Below are positions 50,534 through 59,460 of a DNA stretch of 64,000 bases, one piece after another. Source of the DNA: Anaerohalosphaeraceae bacterium (GTDB lineage Bacteria; Planctomycetota; Phycisphaerae; Sedimentisphaerales; Anaerohalosphaeraceae); assembly GCA_035378985.1 (NCBI GenBank), contig DAOSUR010000005.1, positions 100,065-164,064 on the forward strand. The letters run 5' to 3'. A program made the position numbers and the translations under genes. Position 1 is the stretch's first letter. The number at the start of each line of letters is the position of its first letter. The notes beneath the pieces were generated by a model. It did no database searches. It was not told the DNA's origin and saw only the letters and a list, made by a program, of their open reading frames with translations.

Positions 50534-51229
50534 ATGGATTGCACGAAAAACACTTTAGTTCCCTTCACATCTCCATCTCAGATTCTCAACCATTATAAGA
50601 AACCTTCTACAGCCGAGCGGTATGCCGGGCTTTATCAAACCGCCGCCGGCCGACGCCGGCATTTACGGGAGGAGGCCGCCATCGCCAAGGGCCTGGCCGG
50701 CGTCCTGGAAGGCAGCCGAGTGCTCGACCTGCCCTGCGGAGCCGGAAGAATGTATCCCCTCTTGAAACGATTGGGCTATCGGGTTGTAGAGGCGGATGCC
50801 TCCCCTTCCATGCTCGAATATGCCCGCCAAAATGCCTCGAAATTTCCTCAAAACGAATCGGACGAGTTCGTCCTGGTTGATGCCTTCCATACCCCTTTTC
50901 AAAACTTTCAGTTTGATGCTGTCGTCTGCAACCGGCTCATCCACCACTTCCCCGAACCGCAGGTTCGTCAGCAGCTCCTGCAGGAACTGAGCCGGATTTC
51001 CAAAGGCCCGATTGTCATTTCCTTCTTCTCTACGCTGGCAACCGATGCCCTGAAATATACCCTCAAGCATGCCCTCAGCCATTTCTCCGGGTCGTCGCGC
51101 AAACCCATCAGTCCCTGGCAGTTCGCAGAGGACGTACGTCGAGCCGGTCTGACCGTCGCCCGCTGGATTGTCCCGCTGCCCGGCTTTTCGATGCAGTGGT
51201 ACGCCGTACTCCGGCATCCTCAAAAATAA
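50534..51229 (+). CDS. Class I SAM-dependent methyltransferase
   Basis: 231 residues, cytoplasmic. Motif I VLDLPCGAGRMYPLL, then GYRVVEADASPSMLEYAR, FVLVDAFHTPFQNFQFDAVVCNRLIHHF and LLQELSRISKGPIVISFF give a complete Rossmann methyltransferase. The C-terminal half could recognise a small molecule or lipid; the substrate is unknown. It is divergent from the response regulator, with a direct-repeat promoter between them, so it may be controlled by that system. Confidence 0.85.
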   Translation: MDCTKNTLVPFTSPSQILNHYKKPSTAERYAGLYQTAAGRRRHLREEAAIAKGLAGVLEGSRVLDLPCGAGRMYPLLKRLGYRVVEADASPSMLEYARQNASKFPQNESDEFVLVDAFHTPFQNFQFDAVVCNRLIHHFPEPQVRQQLLQELSRISKGPIVISFFSTLATDALKYTLKHALSHFSGSSRKPISPWQFAEDVRRAGLTVARWIVPLPGFSMQWYAVLRHPQK

Positions 51230-51429
51230 GAGCATCGAACCAATGACGCCGAACTCCGGACTTCCGTCATTCTCTTTCGCTTAACGTTTCGGAGGATAAG
51301 GGACTCTTCGGACTTTTCCCTGCCGGAGTCTGAACGCCGGTAATTTTTCTTCATTCTCTATTCTTCATTTTCCTTTCTTCCGCCGATGCGGAAGTCCGGC
51401 ACTGGTATCCGTCTGCTTGGAAAAGTTAG

Positions 51430-51453
51430 ATTCTCGCCTGCGCGGGAATGACG
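51430..51453. repeat. Dispersed palindromic repeat (ATTCTCGC-CTGC-GCGGGAAT core)
   Basis: ATTCTCGCCTGCGCGGGAATGACG matches the widespread small palindrome whose translation reads DSRLRGNDG and which is found between genes in many proteobacteria (dRS3-like, ATTCCC...GGGAAT). A single copy is seen in this window. Confidence 0.55.
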
Positions 51454-51511
51454 GGAAATGTGCGGGAATAACCGGAGGGGGTGAGGAAAGGACCGCAGGG
51501 CTGTCAGGCAC

Positions 51512-51544
51512 AAAAAAAGGTGTGCCCCGAAGGACACACCTTTT
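51512..51544 (-). terminator. Terminator of ppdK
   Basis: On the minus strand, AAAAGGTGTG...CACACCTTTT closes a hairpin with a GC-rich loop region and is followed by TTTTTTTG, about 30 bp beyond the ppdK stop. Confidence 0.85.
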
Positions 51545-51572
51545 GAAAAGCCAAATCCGCCGTCAAAACAGC

Positions 51573-54368
51573 TTACTTCTTGCTGTTGCGAACCGCCGCC
51601 TGGGCCGCCGCCAGCCGGGCAATCGGTACCCGGAACGGCGAGCAGCTGACGTAATTCATTCCGACCTTATGGCAGAACTCCACGCTCTTCGGCTCACCGC
51701 CGTGCTCGCCGCAGATGCCGATTTCCAGATTCGGATTGATCTTGCGGCCGCGTTCGATGCCGATGCGAATCAGCTCGCCTACGCCGCTGACATCAATGCT
51801 CTCAAACGGGTCGCCCGGCAGAATCTTCTTGTCCAGATAATCCCGCATAAAGCCGCCGATGTCATCCCGGCTGAAGCCGAACGTCATCTGCGTCAGGTCA
51901 TTCGTACCGAAGCTGAAGAAGGCCGCCTGCTCGGCAATCCGGTCCGCCAGCAAGGCCGCCCGCGGAATCTCAATCATCGTGCCGGTCAGCGTCTTGAGTT
52001 TCTTCAGGTTGTACTTGGCCAGCACTTCCTGATAGACCCGCTGAACAATCGCCATCTGGTCCTTCAGCTCGTTGACATCGCAGACCACGGGAATCATGAT
52101 TTCCGGATAGGGCTTCTTGCCCGCCTGCACGAGTTCCGCCGCGGCCTCGTAAATCGCCCGCACCTGCATCTCCGTCACTTCCGGATAGGTCACCCCGAGC
52201 CGCACGCCGCGATGGCCCATCATCGGGTTGACCTCATGCAGCGCCTCGGCCCGCTTGGCCAGCTCATTCAAATCAATGTTCAGAGACTTGGCCAGTTCGG
52301 CCCGCTTGGCCTCATCCTGCGGCACAAACTCATGCAGCGGCGGGTCCAGCAGACGAATCACCACCGGCAGGCCGTCCATCGCCTCCAGCGTCGCCTTGAT
52401 GTCCTTCTTGACAAACGGGAACAGTTCATCCAGCGCTTTGCGCCGCTCTTCCGGCGTGCGGGACATAATCATCTTGCGCAGATAAAACAGCGGCTGCTCG
52501 CTGTTCTTGCCGTAGAACATGTGCTCCATGCGGAACAGACCGATGCCTTCGGCACCGAACTGACGGGCACGGGCCGCATCCTCCGGCGTATCCGCATTCG
52601 TGCGGACCCCCAGCGTGCGGACCTTGTCGCACAGCTTCAGAAAGCTCATCAGAATCTTGTTCTCTTCGCCGACATCCATCATCGGCAGCTGCCCGAGATA
52701 GACATTGCCTTTGGTGCCGTTGAGCGTAATCCAGTCGCCTTCCCGCAGAACCGTACCGTCAATTCGGATTTCCTTCTTGGACGGCTCTACATGCAGGGCC
52801 GCACAGCCGACGATGCAGCACTTGCCCCAGCCGCGGGCCACCAGCGCCGCATGACTGGTCATCCCGCCGCGGGCCGTCAGAATCGCCTTGGCCGCCCGCA
52901 TCCCTTCCACGTCTTCCGGATTGGTCTCTTCCCGCACCAGAATCACCGATTTGCCCTGCGAAGTCCAGGCGACCGCATCCGCCGCCGTAAAGACAATCTG
53001 TCCGGTCGCTCCGCCCGGTCCGGCCGGCAGGCCCTTGGCCAGCACTTTCTGCTCTTTTTCGACCTTCGGGTCGATAATCGGATGCAGCAGTTCATCCAGC
53101 TGAGCCGGCGTTACTCGCATCACGGCCTCTTCCGGCTTAATCAGCTTCTCGTTGACCATATCCACGGCCATCCGCACCGCCGCCGGTCCGTTCCGCTTGC
53201 CGACGCGGCACTGGAGCATAAACAGCCGGCCCCGCTCAATCGTGAACTCTATATCCTGCATATCCCGATAATGCTTCTCAAGCAGGTTCTTGATGCGGAC
53301 CAGCTCCTTATACAGCTTCGGCATCGCCTTCTCGAGCGTCACCAGGTGCTTATTGTGCTCCGACTGCGACTCGGCATTGATAGGCGCCGGCGTCCGAATG
53401 CCCGCCACCACGTCTTCACCCTGCGCATTGACCAGATATTCGCCGTAGAACTTGTTCTCGCCGTTGCCCGGGTTTCGGGAGAAGGCCACGCCGGTCGCAC
53501 AGTCCTCTCCCATGTTTCCGAACACCATCGTCTGCACATTGACCGCCGTGCCCCAGTCGTCCGGAATCCCTTCAATCCGGCGATAGCTGACCGCCCGCTT
53601 GCCGTTCCAGGAGGCAAACACCGCATGGATACCGCCCCACAGCTGGTCCTGCGCATCATCCGGAAACTCCTTGCCCAGCACCTCTTTGACCTTCTTCTTG
53701 AACTGCTCACAGAGCAGCTTGAGGTCCTCGGTCGTCAGATCTGTATCCGATTGATACCCCTTGCTCTTCTTCAGTTCATCCATGATTTTTTCCAGCTGGC
53801 GGCGAATGCCCTCATCGTCCTTCGGCTCAATGCCCTCGGCCTTCTCCATCACCACATCCGAGTACATCATAATCAGCCGCCGGTAGGCATCATACACAAA
53901 CCGCTCATTGCCGCTTTGCGCAATCAGCCCCGGAATTGTTTGGGTCGTCAGACCGACATTCAGCACCGTTTCCATCATTCCGGGCATCGAGGAGCGGGCA
54001 CCGGACCGCACGGAAACCAGCAACGGGTTCTTCGGGTCGCCGAACTTGCGGCCCATAATCTTTTCCACCTTGGCCAGTGCCTTGTCCACTTCCTCCTTCA
54101 ATCCTTCCGGATACTTTCTGTTGTGCTTGTAGTAATACGTGCACACCTCCGTGGTAATCGTAAAGCCCGGAGGCACCGGAACCCCCAATTTGGCCATCTC
54201 GGCCAGATTAGCGCCCTTGCCGCCCAGCAGCTCCTTCATCTTTGCATCACCGTCGGCCTTGCCGCCGCCGAAGAAATACACCATCTTCGCCGGCTTTTCC
54301 GACCGGCCTCTGGAGGAGGACGCTTTGCTTTTGGCGCCGTCCTTCTTCACTGTCTTTGCTGTTGCCAT
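51573..54368 (-). CDS. ppdK: Pyruvate, phosphate dikinase
   Basis: 931 residues; interconverts pyruvate, ATP and phosphate with phosphoenolpyruvate, AMP and pyrophosphate in glycolysis and gluconeogenesis. Family order is complete: nucleotide-binding domain (KELLGGKGANLAEMAKLGVPVPPGFTIT, SVRSGARSSMPGMMETVLN), swivelling domain with catalytic His in GGMTSHAALVARGWG, and the PEP TIM-barrel (GIGLFRMEHMF, GTMIEIPRAAL, FFSFGTNDLTQM, EIGICGEHGG, VSCSPFRVPIARLAAAQA). A basic, Ser-rich 27-residue N-terminal extension (KTVKKDGAKSKASSSRGRSEK) precedes the normal start. AGGGAG upstream of ATG 54368. Strong own promoter at 54489-54517. Confidence 0.97.
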   Translation of the reverse strand: MATAKTVKKDGAKSKASSSRGRSEKPAKMVYFFGGGKADGDAKMKELLGGKGANLAEMAKLGVPVPPGFTITTEVCTYYYKHNRKYPEGLKEEVDKALAKVEKIMGRKFGDPKNPLLVSVRSGARSSMPGMMETVLNVGLTTQTIPGLIAQSGNERFVYDAYRRLIMMYSDVVMEKAEGIEPKDDEGIRRQLEKIMDELKKSKGYQSDTDLTTEDLKLLCEQFKKKVKEVLGKEFPDDAQDQLWGGIHAVFASWNGKRAVSYRRIEGIPDDWGTAVNVQTMVFGNMGEDCATGVAFSRNPGNGENKFYGEYLVNAQGEDVVAGIRTPAPINAESQSEHNKHLVTLEKAMPKLYKELVRIKNLLEKHYRDMQDIEFTIERGRLFMLQCRVGKRNGPAAVRMAVDMVNEKLIKPEEAVMRVTPAQLDELLHPIIDPKVEKEQKVLAKGLPAGPGGATGQIVFTAADAVAWTSQGKSVILVREETNPEDVEGMRAAKAILTARGGMTSHAALVARGWGKCCIVGCAALHVEPSKKEIRIDGTVLREGDWITLNGTKGNVYLGQLPMMDVGEENKILMSFLKLCDKVRTLGVRTNADTPEDAARARQFGAEGIGLFRMEHMFYGKNSEQPLFYLRKMIMSRTPEERRKALDELFPFVKKDIKATLEAMDGLPVVIRLLDPPLHEFVPQDEAKRAELAKSLNIDLNELAKRAEALHEVNPMMGHRGVRLGVTYPEVTEMQVRAIYEAAAELVQAGKKPYPEIMIPVVCDVNELKDQMAIVQRVYQEVLAKYNLKKLKTLTGTMIEIPRAALLADRIAEQAAFFSFGTNDLTQMTFGFSRDDIGGFMRDYLDKKILPGDPFESIDVSGVGELIRIGIERGRKINPNLEIGICGEHGGEPKSVEFCHKVGMNYVSCSPFRVPIARLAAAQAAVRNSKK

Positions 54369-54488
54369 CGATTATCTCCCTAAAAGATTCATTGTTACCC
54401 AACTGAAACGGGGGATTCGTTCCCCCGACACCTGTCGGCCTCTCTGGATAGAACATCTCCCTCTTTTCTCCCGCACCAAAGAAAGCGG

Positions 54489-54517
54489 AATATATCCCCA
54501 AAAAACCGCCCTGTCAA
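54489..54517 (-). promoter_or_regulatory. Promoter of ppdK
   Basis: Minus strand TTGACA (54512-54517), 17-bp spacer, TATATT (54489-54494): one of the best sigma-70-type matches in the window. The leader is about 115 nt. Confidence 0.8.
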
Positions 54518-54541
54518 CCGCTAAAACCCCCAATCAGGGCT

Positions 54542-55549
54542 TTAAGGATTCCATTTGTGCTCGCGAACTTTCTGTAAAATCATATCTGCACATTCAAGAG
54601 CCGCAAGTCCTTCTTCCGCCGTCACTTCCGGTCTTTTCCCCGGCTCCAGAACCGCCCGCAGAAACGCCTCCTGCTCCACCCGAAGCGGTTCCGATTCTGT
54701 TATATCCAGATGCTCAATATGCAGAAGTTCCGTCCATTTGACCTGGGAAAAATCAAAATCCCCCGCCTCCTGATGTTCCCGAATCCACTTAATTACATCA
54801 ATATTCGGGTCGGTTTTGATGACAATGCCTTCTTTGCGGAAATAATCCACGCTCAGATAGGCCTGTCGGCTGAATACCCGCACCTTCCGCTCCGTCTTCA
54901 GAGCCAGCCGTGAGGCCGTGATGTTGGCAATGCAGCCGTTCTCAAAAATCAGCCTGGCATTGCAGATATCCTCATGGTCTCCGATTACGTTCACCCCCAC
55001 CGCCTCGACCTGACGGACCGGACTGCGGGCCAGCGACAAAATAATATCAATATCGTGAATCATGATATCCAGCACCACACCGACATCCGCCGAGCGAAAC
55101 GGATACGGACTGACCCGGTCAGCCTCAATAAACCGCGGCTCAATCTCCAGCCGCTTCATCGCCTGCACCACCGGATTGCAGCGCTCCGAATGCCCCACCG
55201 CCACCACCGTCTGCGTCTGCTGTGCCAGCTGAACAATCCGCCGTCCTTCCTCTACGTTCGACGCCAGCGGCTTCTCAATCAGCACCGGAATGCGATGTTT
55301 CAGAAACAATTCCGCCAGCGAAAAATGCACCGCAGTCGGCGCTGAAATCGTCACGGCATCCACCCGTCCAATCAGGTCTTTCGGGTCGGTCAGCGCCTCA
55401 CAGCCGTACTGTTCCGCCAGCGAACGGGCCCGGGCCGCATCCGTATCCACCACCGCCGTCAGCCGGCTTTCCGGAAGCCGGCTGTACACCTGCGCATGCA
55501 GAGCCCCCATCTTGCCCGCCCCTACGACCGCTGTTCGCAGTGGAGTCAT
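54542..55549 (-). CDS. Gfo/Idh/MocA oxidoreductase linked to lpxA (GnnA-like candidate)
   Basis: 335 residues. NAD(P)-binding Rossmann start RTAVVGAGKMGALHAQVYSRLP, then the family motif LIEKPLASNVEEG (Lys of EKP), GHSERCNP and a C-terminal alpha/beta domain with MIHDIDIILSLA. Last gene of the lipid A operon, 22 bp after lpxA. In Acidithiobacillus and Leptospira, an oxidoreductase of this family (GnnA) oxidises UDP-GlcNAc so that LpxA can acylate a 3-amino sugar, with GnnB as transaminase. GnnB is not in the window, so that role is an inference from neighbourhood. Confidence 0.85.
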   Translation of the reverse strand: MTPLRTAVVGAGKMGALHAQVYSRLPESRLTAVVDTDAARARSLAEQYGCEALTDPKDLIGRVDAVTISAPTAVHFSLAELFLKHRIPVLIEKPLASNVEEGRRIVQLAQQTQTVVAVGHSERCNPVVQAMKRLEIEPRFIEADRVSPYPFRSADVGVVLDIMIHDIDIILSLARSPVRQVEAVGVNVIGDHEDICNARLIFENGCIANITASRLALKTERKVRVFSRQAYLSVDYFRKEGIVIKTDPNIDVIKWIREHQEAGDFDFSQVKWTELLHIEHLDITESEPLRVEQEAFLRAVLEPGKRPEVTAEEGLAALECADMILQKVREHKWNP

Positions 55550-55571
55550 CGTCCGGTGTTTTCCTTTCCCG

Positions 55572-56381
55572 CTAATCCCGGAACAGTTCCCGATACCGCC
55601 CGAACCGCTGCCGGCTGCTGTTCAAAAGCGAATCCACAATCGCCTTGACCGGCTCACACAGCCCGTCACGCTCCGCCAGCAGACGCACCTGCTCCAGAAC
55701 CGGCTTGTCACTTCGCCAGATAAACTTGAACGCCTCAAACAGCGCCGCCTTCTGCTCGTCATTCAGTCCGGCCCGCGCCATCCCGCGCTTGTTCAGCGCC
55801 CGAACTTCGTGCGGATAATGCCCGCTGATAATCACAAACGGCGGCACATCGTGATTAATCCCCGTATAGCCCGCCGCATAGCACCACTTGCCCACTGTAC
55901 AAAACTGATGAATCGCCACCAGCCCGCTCAGCCAAGCCCCCATCTCAATCTTGCAGTGGCCGCTCACCTGCGTATAGTTGCTGATGACAATCTTATCCTC
56001 CAGAATGCAGTCATGCCCCAGATGGACCCCGATCATCAGCAGGTTGCCGCTGCCGACAATCGTATCTTCCTCCGGATGCATGCTCGGATGAATCGTCACG
56101 AATTCCCGAATGACGTTGTTGTCGCCGATTTTCAGTCCGCCGATCGGCGTCTGGTCATTGGCCCCCAGAATCTGCGGCGGCTTGCCGATGACACAATTCG
56201 GAAACAGCCGATTCCGGCAGCCCAGCTTCGTCCGCTTTCCGATAATCACGTGCGCATCCAGGACCGTCCCGTCCCCAATCGTCACCCCTTCTTCCACAAC
56301 ACAATACGGACCAATTACTACACCATCCCCCAGCTGCGCGCTCGGATGCACCACCGCCGTGGGATGTATCTGTGTACTCAT
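55572..56381 (-). CDS. lpxA: UDP-N-acetylglucosamine acyltransferase
   Basis: 269 residues; first step of lipid A synthesis, adding 3-hydroxyacyl to UDP-GlcNAc or its 3-amino form. Left-handed beta-helix hexapeptides run from residue 5 (IHPTAVVHPSAQLGDGVVIGPYCVVEEGVTIGDGT). The catalytic His lies in LLMIGVHLGHDCILED. Then GLVAIHQFCTVGKWCYAAGYTGINHDVPPFVI and a C-terminal helical domain (LNDEQKAALFEAFKFIWRS). Normal length. Downstream of lpxC-fabZ in the same operon; the start MSTQIHPTAVV is typical. Confidence 0.96.
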   Translation of the reverse strand: MSTQIHPTAVVHPSAQLGDGVVIGPYCVVEEGVTIGDGTVLDAHVIIGKRTKLGCRNRLFPNCVIGKPPQILGANDQTPIGGLKIGDNNVIREFVTIHPSMHPEEDTIVGSGNLLMIGVHLGHDCILEDKIVISNYTQVSGHCKIEMGAWLSGLVAIHQFCTVGKWCYAAGYTGINHDVPPFVIISGHYPHEVRALNKRGMARAGLNDEQKAALFEAFKFIWRSDKPVLEQVRLLAERDGLCEPVKAIVDSLLNSSRQRFGRYRELFRD

Positions 56382-56417
56382 ACTCGTTTGATTCCTCCGC
56401 TATTCTGGTTTCGTCTT

Positions 56418-57725
56418 TTATCCAACTTCATCGTCAACAAGCATAAACTTCAGCTGGGCCTCGGCCACAATTTCCGAGCCCACCTTGGCCGTACAGCTGC
56501 ACTTGGCCGCACGGCTGCGCACCTTGTCGGCCTCCGCCGTCAGAATCAGCTGATCCCCCGGCACAACCGACTTGCGAATCTTCACCTGGTCCATCGTCAG
56601 CAGTACCGCCAGTTTGCCGGTGTGCTCCAGCGTCTGCGCAAACAAAAGCCCGCACACCTGCGCCATCGCCTCGACAATCAGCACGCCCGGCATCACCGGC
56701 GCACCTGGAAAATGTCCCTGAAAAAAGTGCTCATTGATGGTCACATTTTTCACCGCCGTAATCCGACGGTCCTCCTCCACCTCAATCACCTTATCCACCA
56801 GCAGAAACGGATACCGATGCGGCAGGATTTTCTGAATCCGCCGGATATCCAGTAGCGGTTTGCCCGCCGGACTCAGACCGCGGTGCTTTCGATCCTGTTC
56901 AATCAGGGCCTTCACCAGCTGATGATTGAGGGCATGCCCGCTCTTGTACGCCACAATGCGGCCCACAATCGGCATCCCAGCCAGCATCAGATCCCCGATT
57001 AAATCCACCACCTTATGACGCACACACTCATCCGGAAACCGATAACTGTTCCGAATGGGCCCGTCGGAGCTGATGACCAGAATCTGACGGGGACTCAAAT
57101 GCGTCCCGATTCCCGCCGCCTGCATCTGACGGGCCTCCGCCTCCAGAACAAACGTCCGCGCCGGCGCCAGATGCGTCGCAAAATGCGCCTCACTGAGCCG
57201 GCACGAATACGTCTGCCGGCCGATCCCCGTATGCTGCGTGTAATCCATATCAAACGTCAGGTGCAGCCCGCCCGTCGCATCCGGCAGTGCATAAATCGCC
57301 TTCTCTCCGTCCTGAATGCACACCGGCTCGCGAATCACCAGCTCCCGACGGGGCTTATTCTGTTCCACCGGCTCGCATTTCACCAGCGTCTTGAAATACT
57401 CCTCGCTGCTGCCGTCAAACCCCGGCAGTTCCGATGCATCCATCTCAATAATCAGATTGTCCAGCCCCAGCGCCGCCGCCGCTGCAAGACAGTGCTCCGA
57501 CGTCTCAATCAGCACATCCCCGTTGCCCAGGGCGGACCGACGCTGCCGTTCCACAATCGACTCCGGACAGACCCGTATCCGAACCGGACGCTCCAAATCC
57601 GTCCGGACGAACACAATCCCTGTATCCGGCTCGGCAGGCCGAAACACTACATGGGCTTCCTGTCCGAAAAACAGCCCGCGTCCGGACAGTTCTCCCTCAT
57701 GCCGGATTGTTTTTTGCATTTTCAA
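56418..57725 (-). CDS. lpxC/fabZ: Bifunctional LpxC deacetylase / FabZ dehydratase
   Basis: 435 residues, two enzymes in one chain. LpxC (about 1-285): zinc ligands H78 (ETSEH), H237 and D241 (DECVRHKVVDLIGD), catalytic Glu 77 and His 264 (GHALNHQ), aligned one residue from E. coli numbering. FabZ (about 290-435): ILPHRYPFLLVDKV, catalytic His in HFPGAPVMPGVLIVEAMAQ with Glu 352. It removes acetate from UDP-3-acyl-GlcNAc and dehydrates beta-hydroxyacyl-ACP, balancing lipid A against fatty acid synthesis. Such fusions are known from Bacteroidota and Planctomycetota. Its start lies within the end of lpxD (29-bp overlap). Confidence 0.97.
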   Translation of the reverse strand: MKMQKTIRHEGELSGRGLFFGQEAHVVFRPAEPDTGIVFVRTDLERPVRIRVCPESIVERQRRSALGNGDVLIETSEHCLAAAAALGLDNLIIEMDASELPGFDGSSEEYFKTLVKCEPVEQNKPRRELVIREPVCIQDGEKAIYALPDATGGLHLTFDMDYTQHTGIGRQTYSCRLSEAHFATHLAPARTFVLEAEARQMQAAGIGTHLSPRQILVISSDGPIRNSYRFPDECVRHKVVDLIGDLMLAGMPIVGRIVAYKSGHALNHQLVKALIEQDRKHRGLSPAGKPLLDIRRIQKILPHRYPFLLVDKVIEVEEDRRITAVKNVTINEHFFQGHFPGAPVMPGVLIVEAMAQVCGLLFAQTLEHTGKLAVLLTMDQVKIRKSVVPGDQLILTAEADKVRSRAAKCSCTAKVGSEIVAEAQLKFMLVDDEVG

Positions 57726-58755
57726 GCTGCTGAATCCTTTTCTTCAGTTCCCGGACCTCTTCGGCCAGTTTCGGCAGCCGCCGGTACCACACGGCTGAGC
57801 GCTTTTCCGCCGCGATTTCCTGCGCCGGTGTTCCCCAAACCTGACCGCCCGGCTCGACATTCTCGACAATCGTGGCCGCCGCTCCGGCCATCGCCCCGGA
57901 GCCGACCGTGATATGGTCTGCAACCCCCACCTGTCCGCCCAGCACGACCCCATCCCCGAGCACCGCACTGCCCGCCAGCCCGACCTGCCCGGCCAGCAGA
58001 CACATTCGGCCGATGCGCACATTATGCCCGACCTGCACCAGATTATCAATCTTCGTGCCGGCCCCGACAACCGTCTGGCCGAATTTCGCCCGGTCCACAC
58101 AGCTGTTGGCCCCGATTTCCACCCCATCCTCCAGAATCACCCCGCCGTTGTGCGGAATCAGCTGATGCCGGCCGTCCACAAACGCATATCCGAACCCCGT
58201 CGCCCCAATCGTGCAGTGCGACTGCAGGATGCAGAAGTTCCCGATGCGGCAGTCGTGATACACCACCACATTGCTGTCCAGCCGGCAGCGCGAACCAATC
58301 TGTGTCCGCTCCCCGATGCTGCAGTTGGGCCCGATGACCGTATAGGCCCCGATGCGAACCTGATGACCGATGTACGTATTCGGCCCGATGCCGACGCCCT
58401 CTTCGAGAACCGCATCCGGTTCCACAACCGCCGTCGGATGCACACCCTTCCAGCTCGTCAGCGGCGGAGCAAACAGCTTCAGCGCCTCAATCAGGGCCTT
58501 CTGAACATTCCCGACAACAATCTGCGTTAGACGGCAGTTCTCCGTCTCCTGCGGAACCAAAACCGCCGCCGCCCGGCAATCCGCCAGCAGCGGACGCTGC
58601 TTTTCCTCCGTCAGGAAACTCACTTCCTCCGGCGACGCATCCCGAAGCGTATTGACGCCGTGAACGGTCTGCCGTCCCGGTCCGCACAGCCGCCCCCCCA
58701 GCCGTTCCGCCAGCTCCGCTACCGTCATTTCCCGAACCGAAGGTCCGCCTTCCAT
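57697..58755 (-). CDS. lpxD: UDP-3-O-acylglucosamine N-acyltransferase
   Basis: 352 residues; adds the second 3-hydroxyacyl chain in lipid A synthesis. The N-terminal uridine-binding domain (MTVAELAERLGGRLCGPG...VSFLTEEKQRPLLADCRAAAVLVP) is followed by hexapeptide helix repeats and the catalytic-His region GFGYAFVDGRHQLIPHNGGVILEDGVEIGANSCVDRAKFGQT. The C-terminal helix (RRLPKLAEEVRELKKRIQQLEN) is standard. AAAGGATT upstream of ATG 58755; ATG at MTVAEL, nine codons downstream, is possible. The overlap with lpxC-fabZ indicates coupling. Confidence 0.96.
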   Translation of the reverse strand: MEGGPSVREMTVAELAERLGGRLCGPGRQTVHGVNTLRDASPEEVSFLTEEKQRPLLADCRAAAVLVPQETENCRLTQIVVGNVQKALIEALKLFAPPLTSWKGVHPTAVVEPDAVLEEGVGIGPNTYIGHQVRIGAYTVIGPNCSIGERTQIGSRCRLDSNVVVYHDCRIGNFCILQSHCTIGATGFGYAFVDGRHQLIPHNGGVILEDGVEIGANSCVDRAKFGQTVVGAGTKIDNLVQVGHNVRIGRMCLLAGQVGLAGSAVLGDGVVLGGQVGVADHITVGSGAMAGAAATIVENVEPGGQVWGTPAQEIAAEKRSAVWYRRLPKLAEEVRELKKRIQQLENAKNNPA

Positions 58756-58779
58756 TTCTGAAATCCTTTTCCCGTCTGA

Positions 58780-59382
58780 CTAATTGCTCAGCTTATCCAG
58801 AGCCGCCAGCACCTCATCCGTAATATCCAGTTCCGGCCGGCTGTACAGCACCTTCTGCGTCTTGACGCTCAGCATAAAATCCCGCAGCGTCGGCGCCGGC
58901 ATCTCCAGGGTCTCCTTGCCCACCACCATATCCAGCCCCTTCTCCCGGGCCACCATCTCAATCACCTTCAGAAAATCGCTGTACAGCGCCTCCATCCACT
59001 GCTGCATTTCCTGCGTGAACTTGTTCTCGTAAAACGTATTGCGCCCTTCCATCACCGCCCGCTTCTCTTCATATTCGCCCATCAGTGCAAAATAGTCGCT
59101 GCTGCCGGGCTTGAGCTGCTTGATATTCGCCTGCAGGGTTTCCAGGTCCTTGCGCATCTGCTGAAATTCCGCCTGTACCCGGCTTCGGTCCGCCTCCGCC
59201 TTTTCCTGCCACTGCTTGTTCTTTTTGCAGTTCTCCAGAATCTTCGTCACATCCACAACCCCAATCCGAGCCGGCGCATATTTCTCCTCCGATGCTGCAA
59301 ATCCCTGCTGAAAAAGCATCCACGCCGCACAACCCGCCAGCACAGCCGTTAAAATCCATCCATGTCCTTTGTGTCCGTTCAT
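58780..59382 (-). CDS. OmpH/Skp-like periplasmic chaperone
   Basis: 200 residues: signal peptide about 1-29 (ILTAVLAGCAAWMLFQQGFA), then ARIGVVDVTKILENCKKNKQWQ, a long helical hairpin of charged coiled coil (about 55-130) and a returning strand (EKGLDMVVGKETLEM). This is the Skp jellyfish-tentacle design that carries unfolded outer-membrane proteins to BamA. It lies between bamA and lpxD, the usual skp-lpxD order. ATG 59382 with GGAAAGG upstream; a TTG eight codons earlier is the alternative. Confidence 0.9.
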   Translation of the reverse strand: MNGHKGHGWILTAVLAGCAAWMLFQQGFAASEEKYAPARIGVVDVTKILENCKKNKQWQEKAEADRSRVQAEFQQMRKDLETLQANIKQLKPGSSDYFALMGEYEEKRAVMEGRNTFYENKFTQEMQQWMEALYSDFLKVIEMVAREKGLDMVVGKETLEMPAPTLRDFMLSVKTQKVLYSRPELDITDEVLAALDKLSN

Positions 59383-59460
59383 TTCATTCGCCTTTCCGAA
59401 TCTCAATTAGTCTTTCCGCTGCTTCGTCGTTTTGAGTTTTGCTGTTCAACTTCTGACTTT

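Larger units (their letters stand above)
51230..51572. other. Intergenic region with hairpins and a dRS3-like element
   Basis: About 340 bp. It holds a loose hairpin AATGACG...CGTCATT (51242-51271) after the methyltransferase, the dispersed-repeat-like element at 51430-51453 and the ppdK terminator. No gene is seen. Confidence 0.55.

Noticed and set aside
51417..54383. 988-residue plus-strand open frame
   Set aside because: Antisense shadow of ppdK, whose catalytic motifs are unmistakable on the minus strand.
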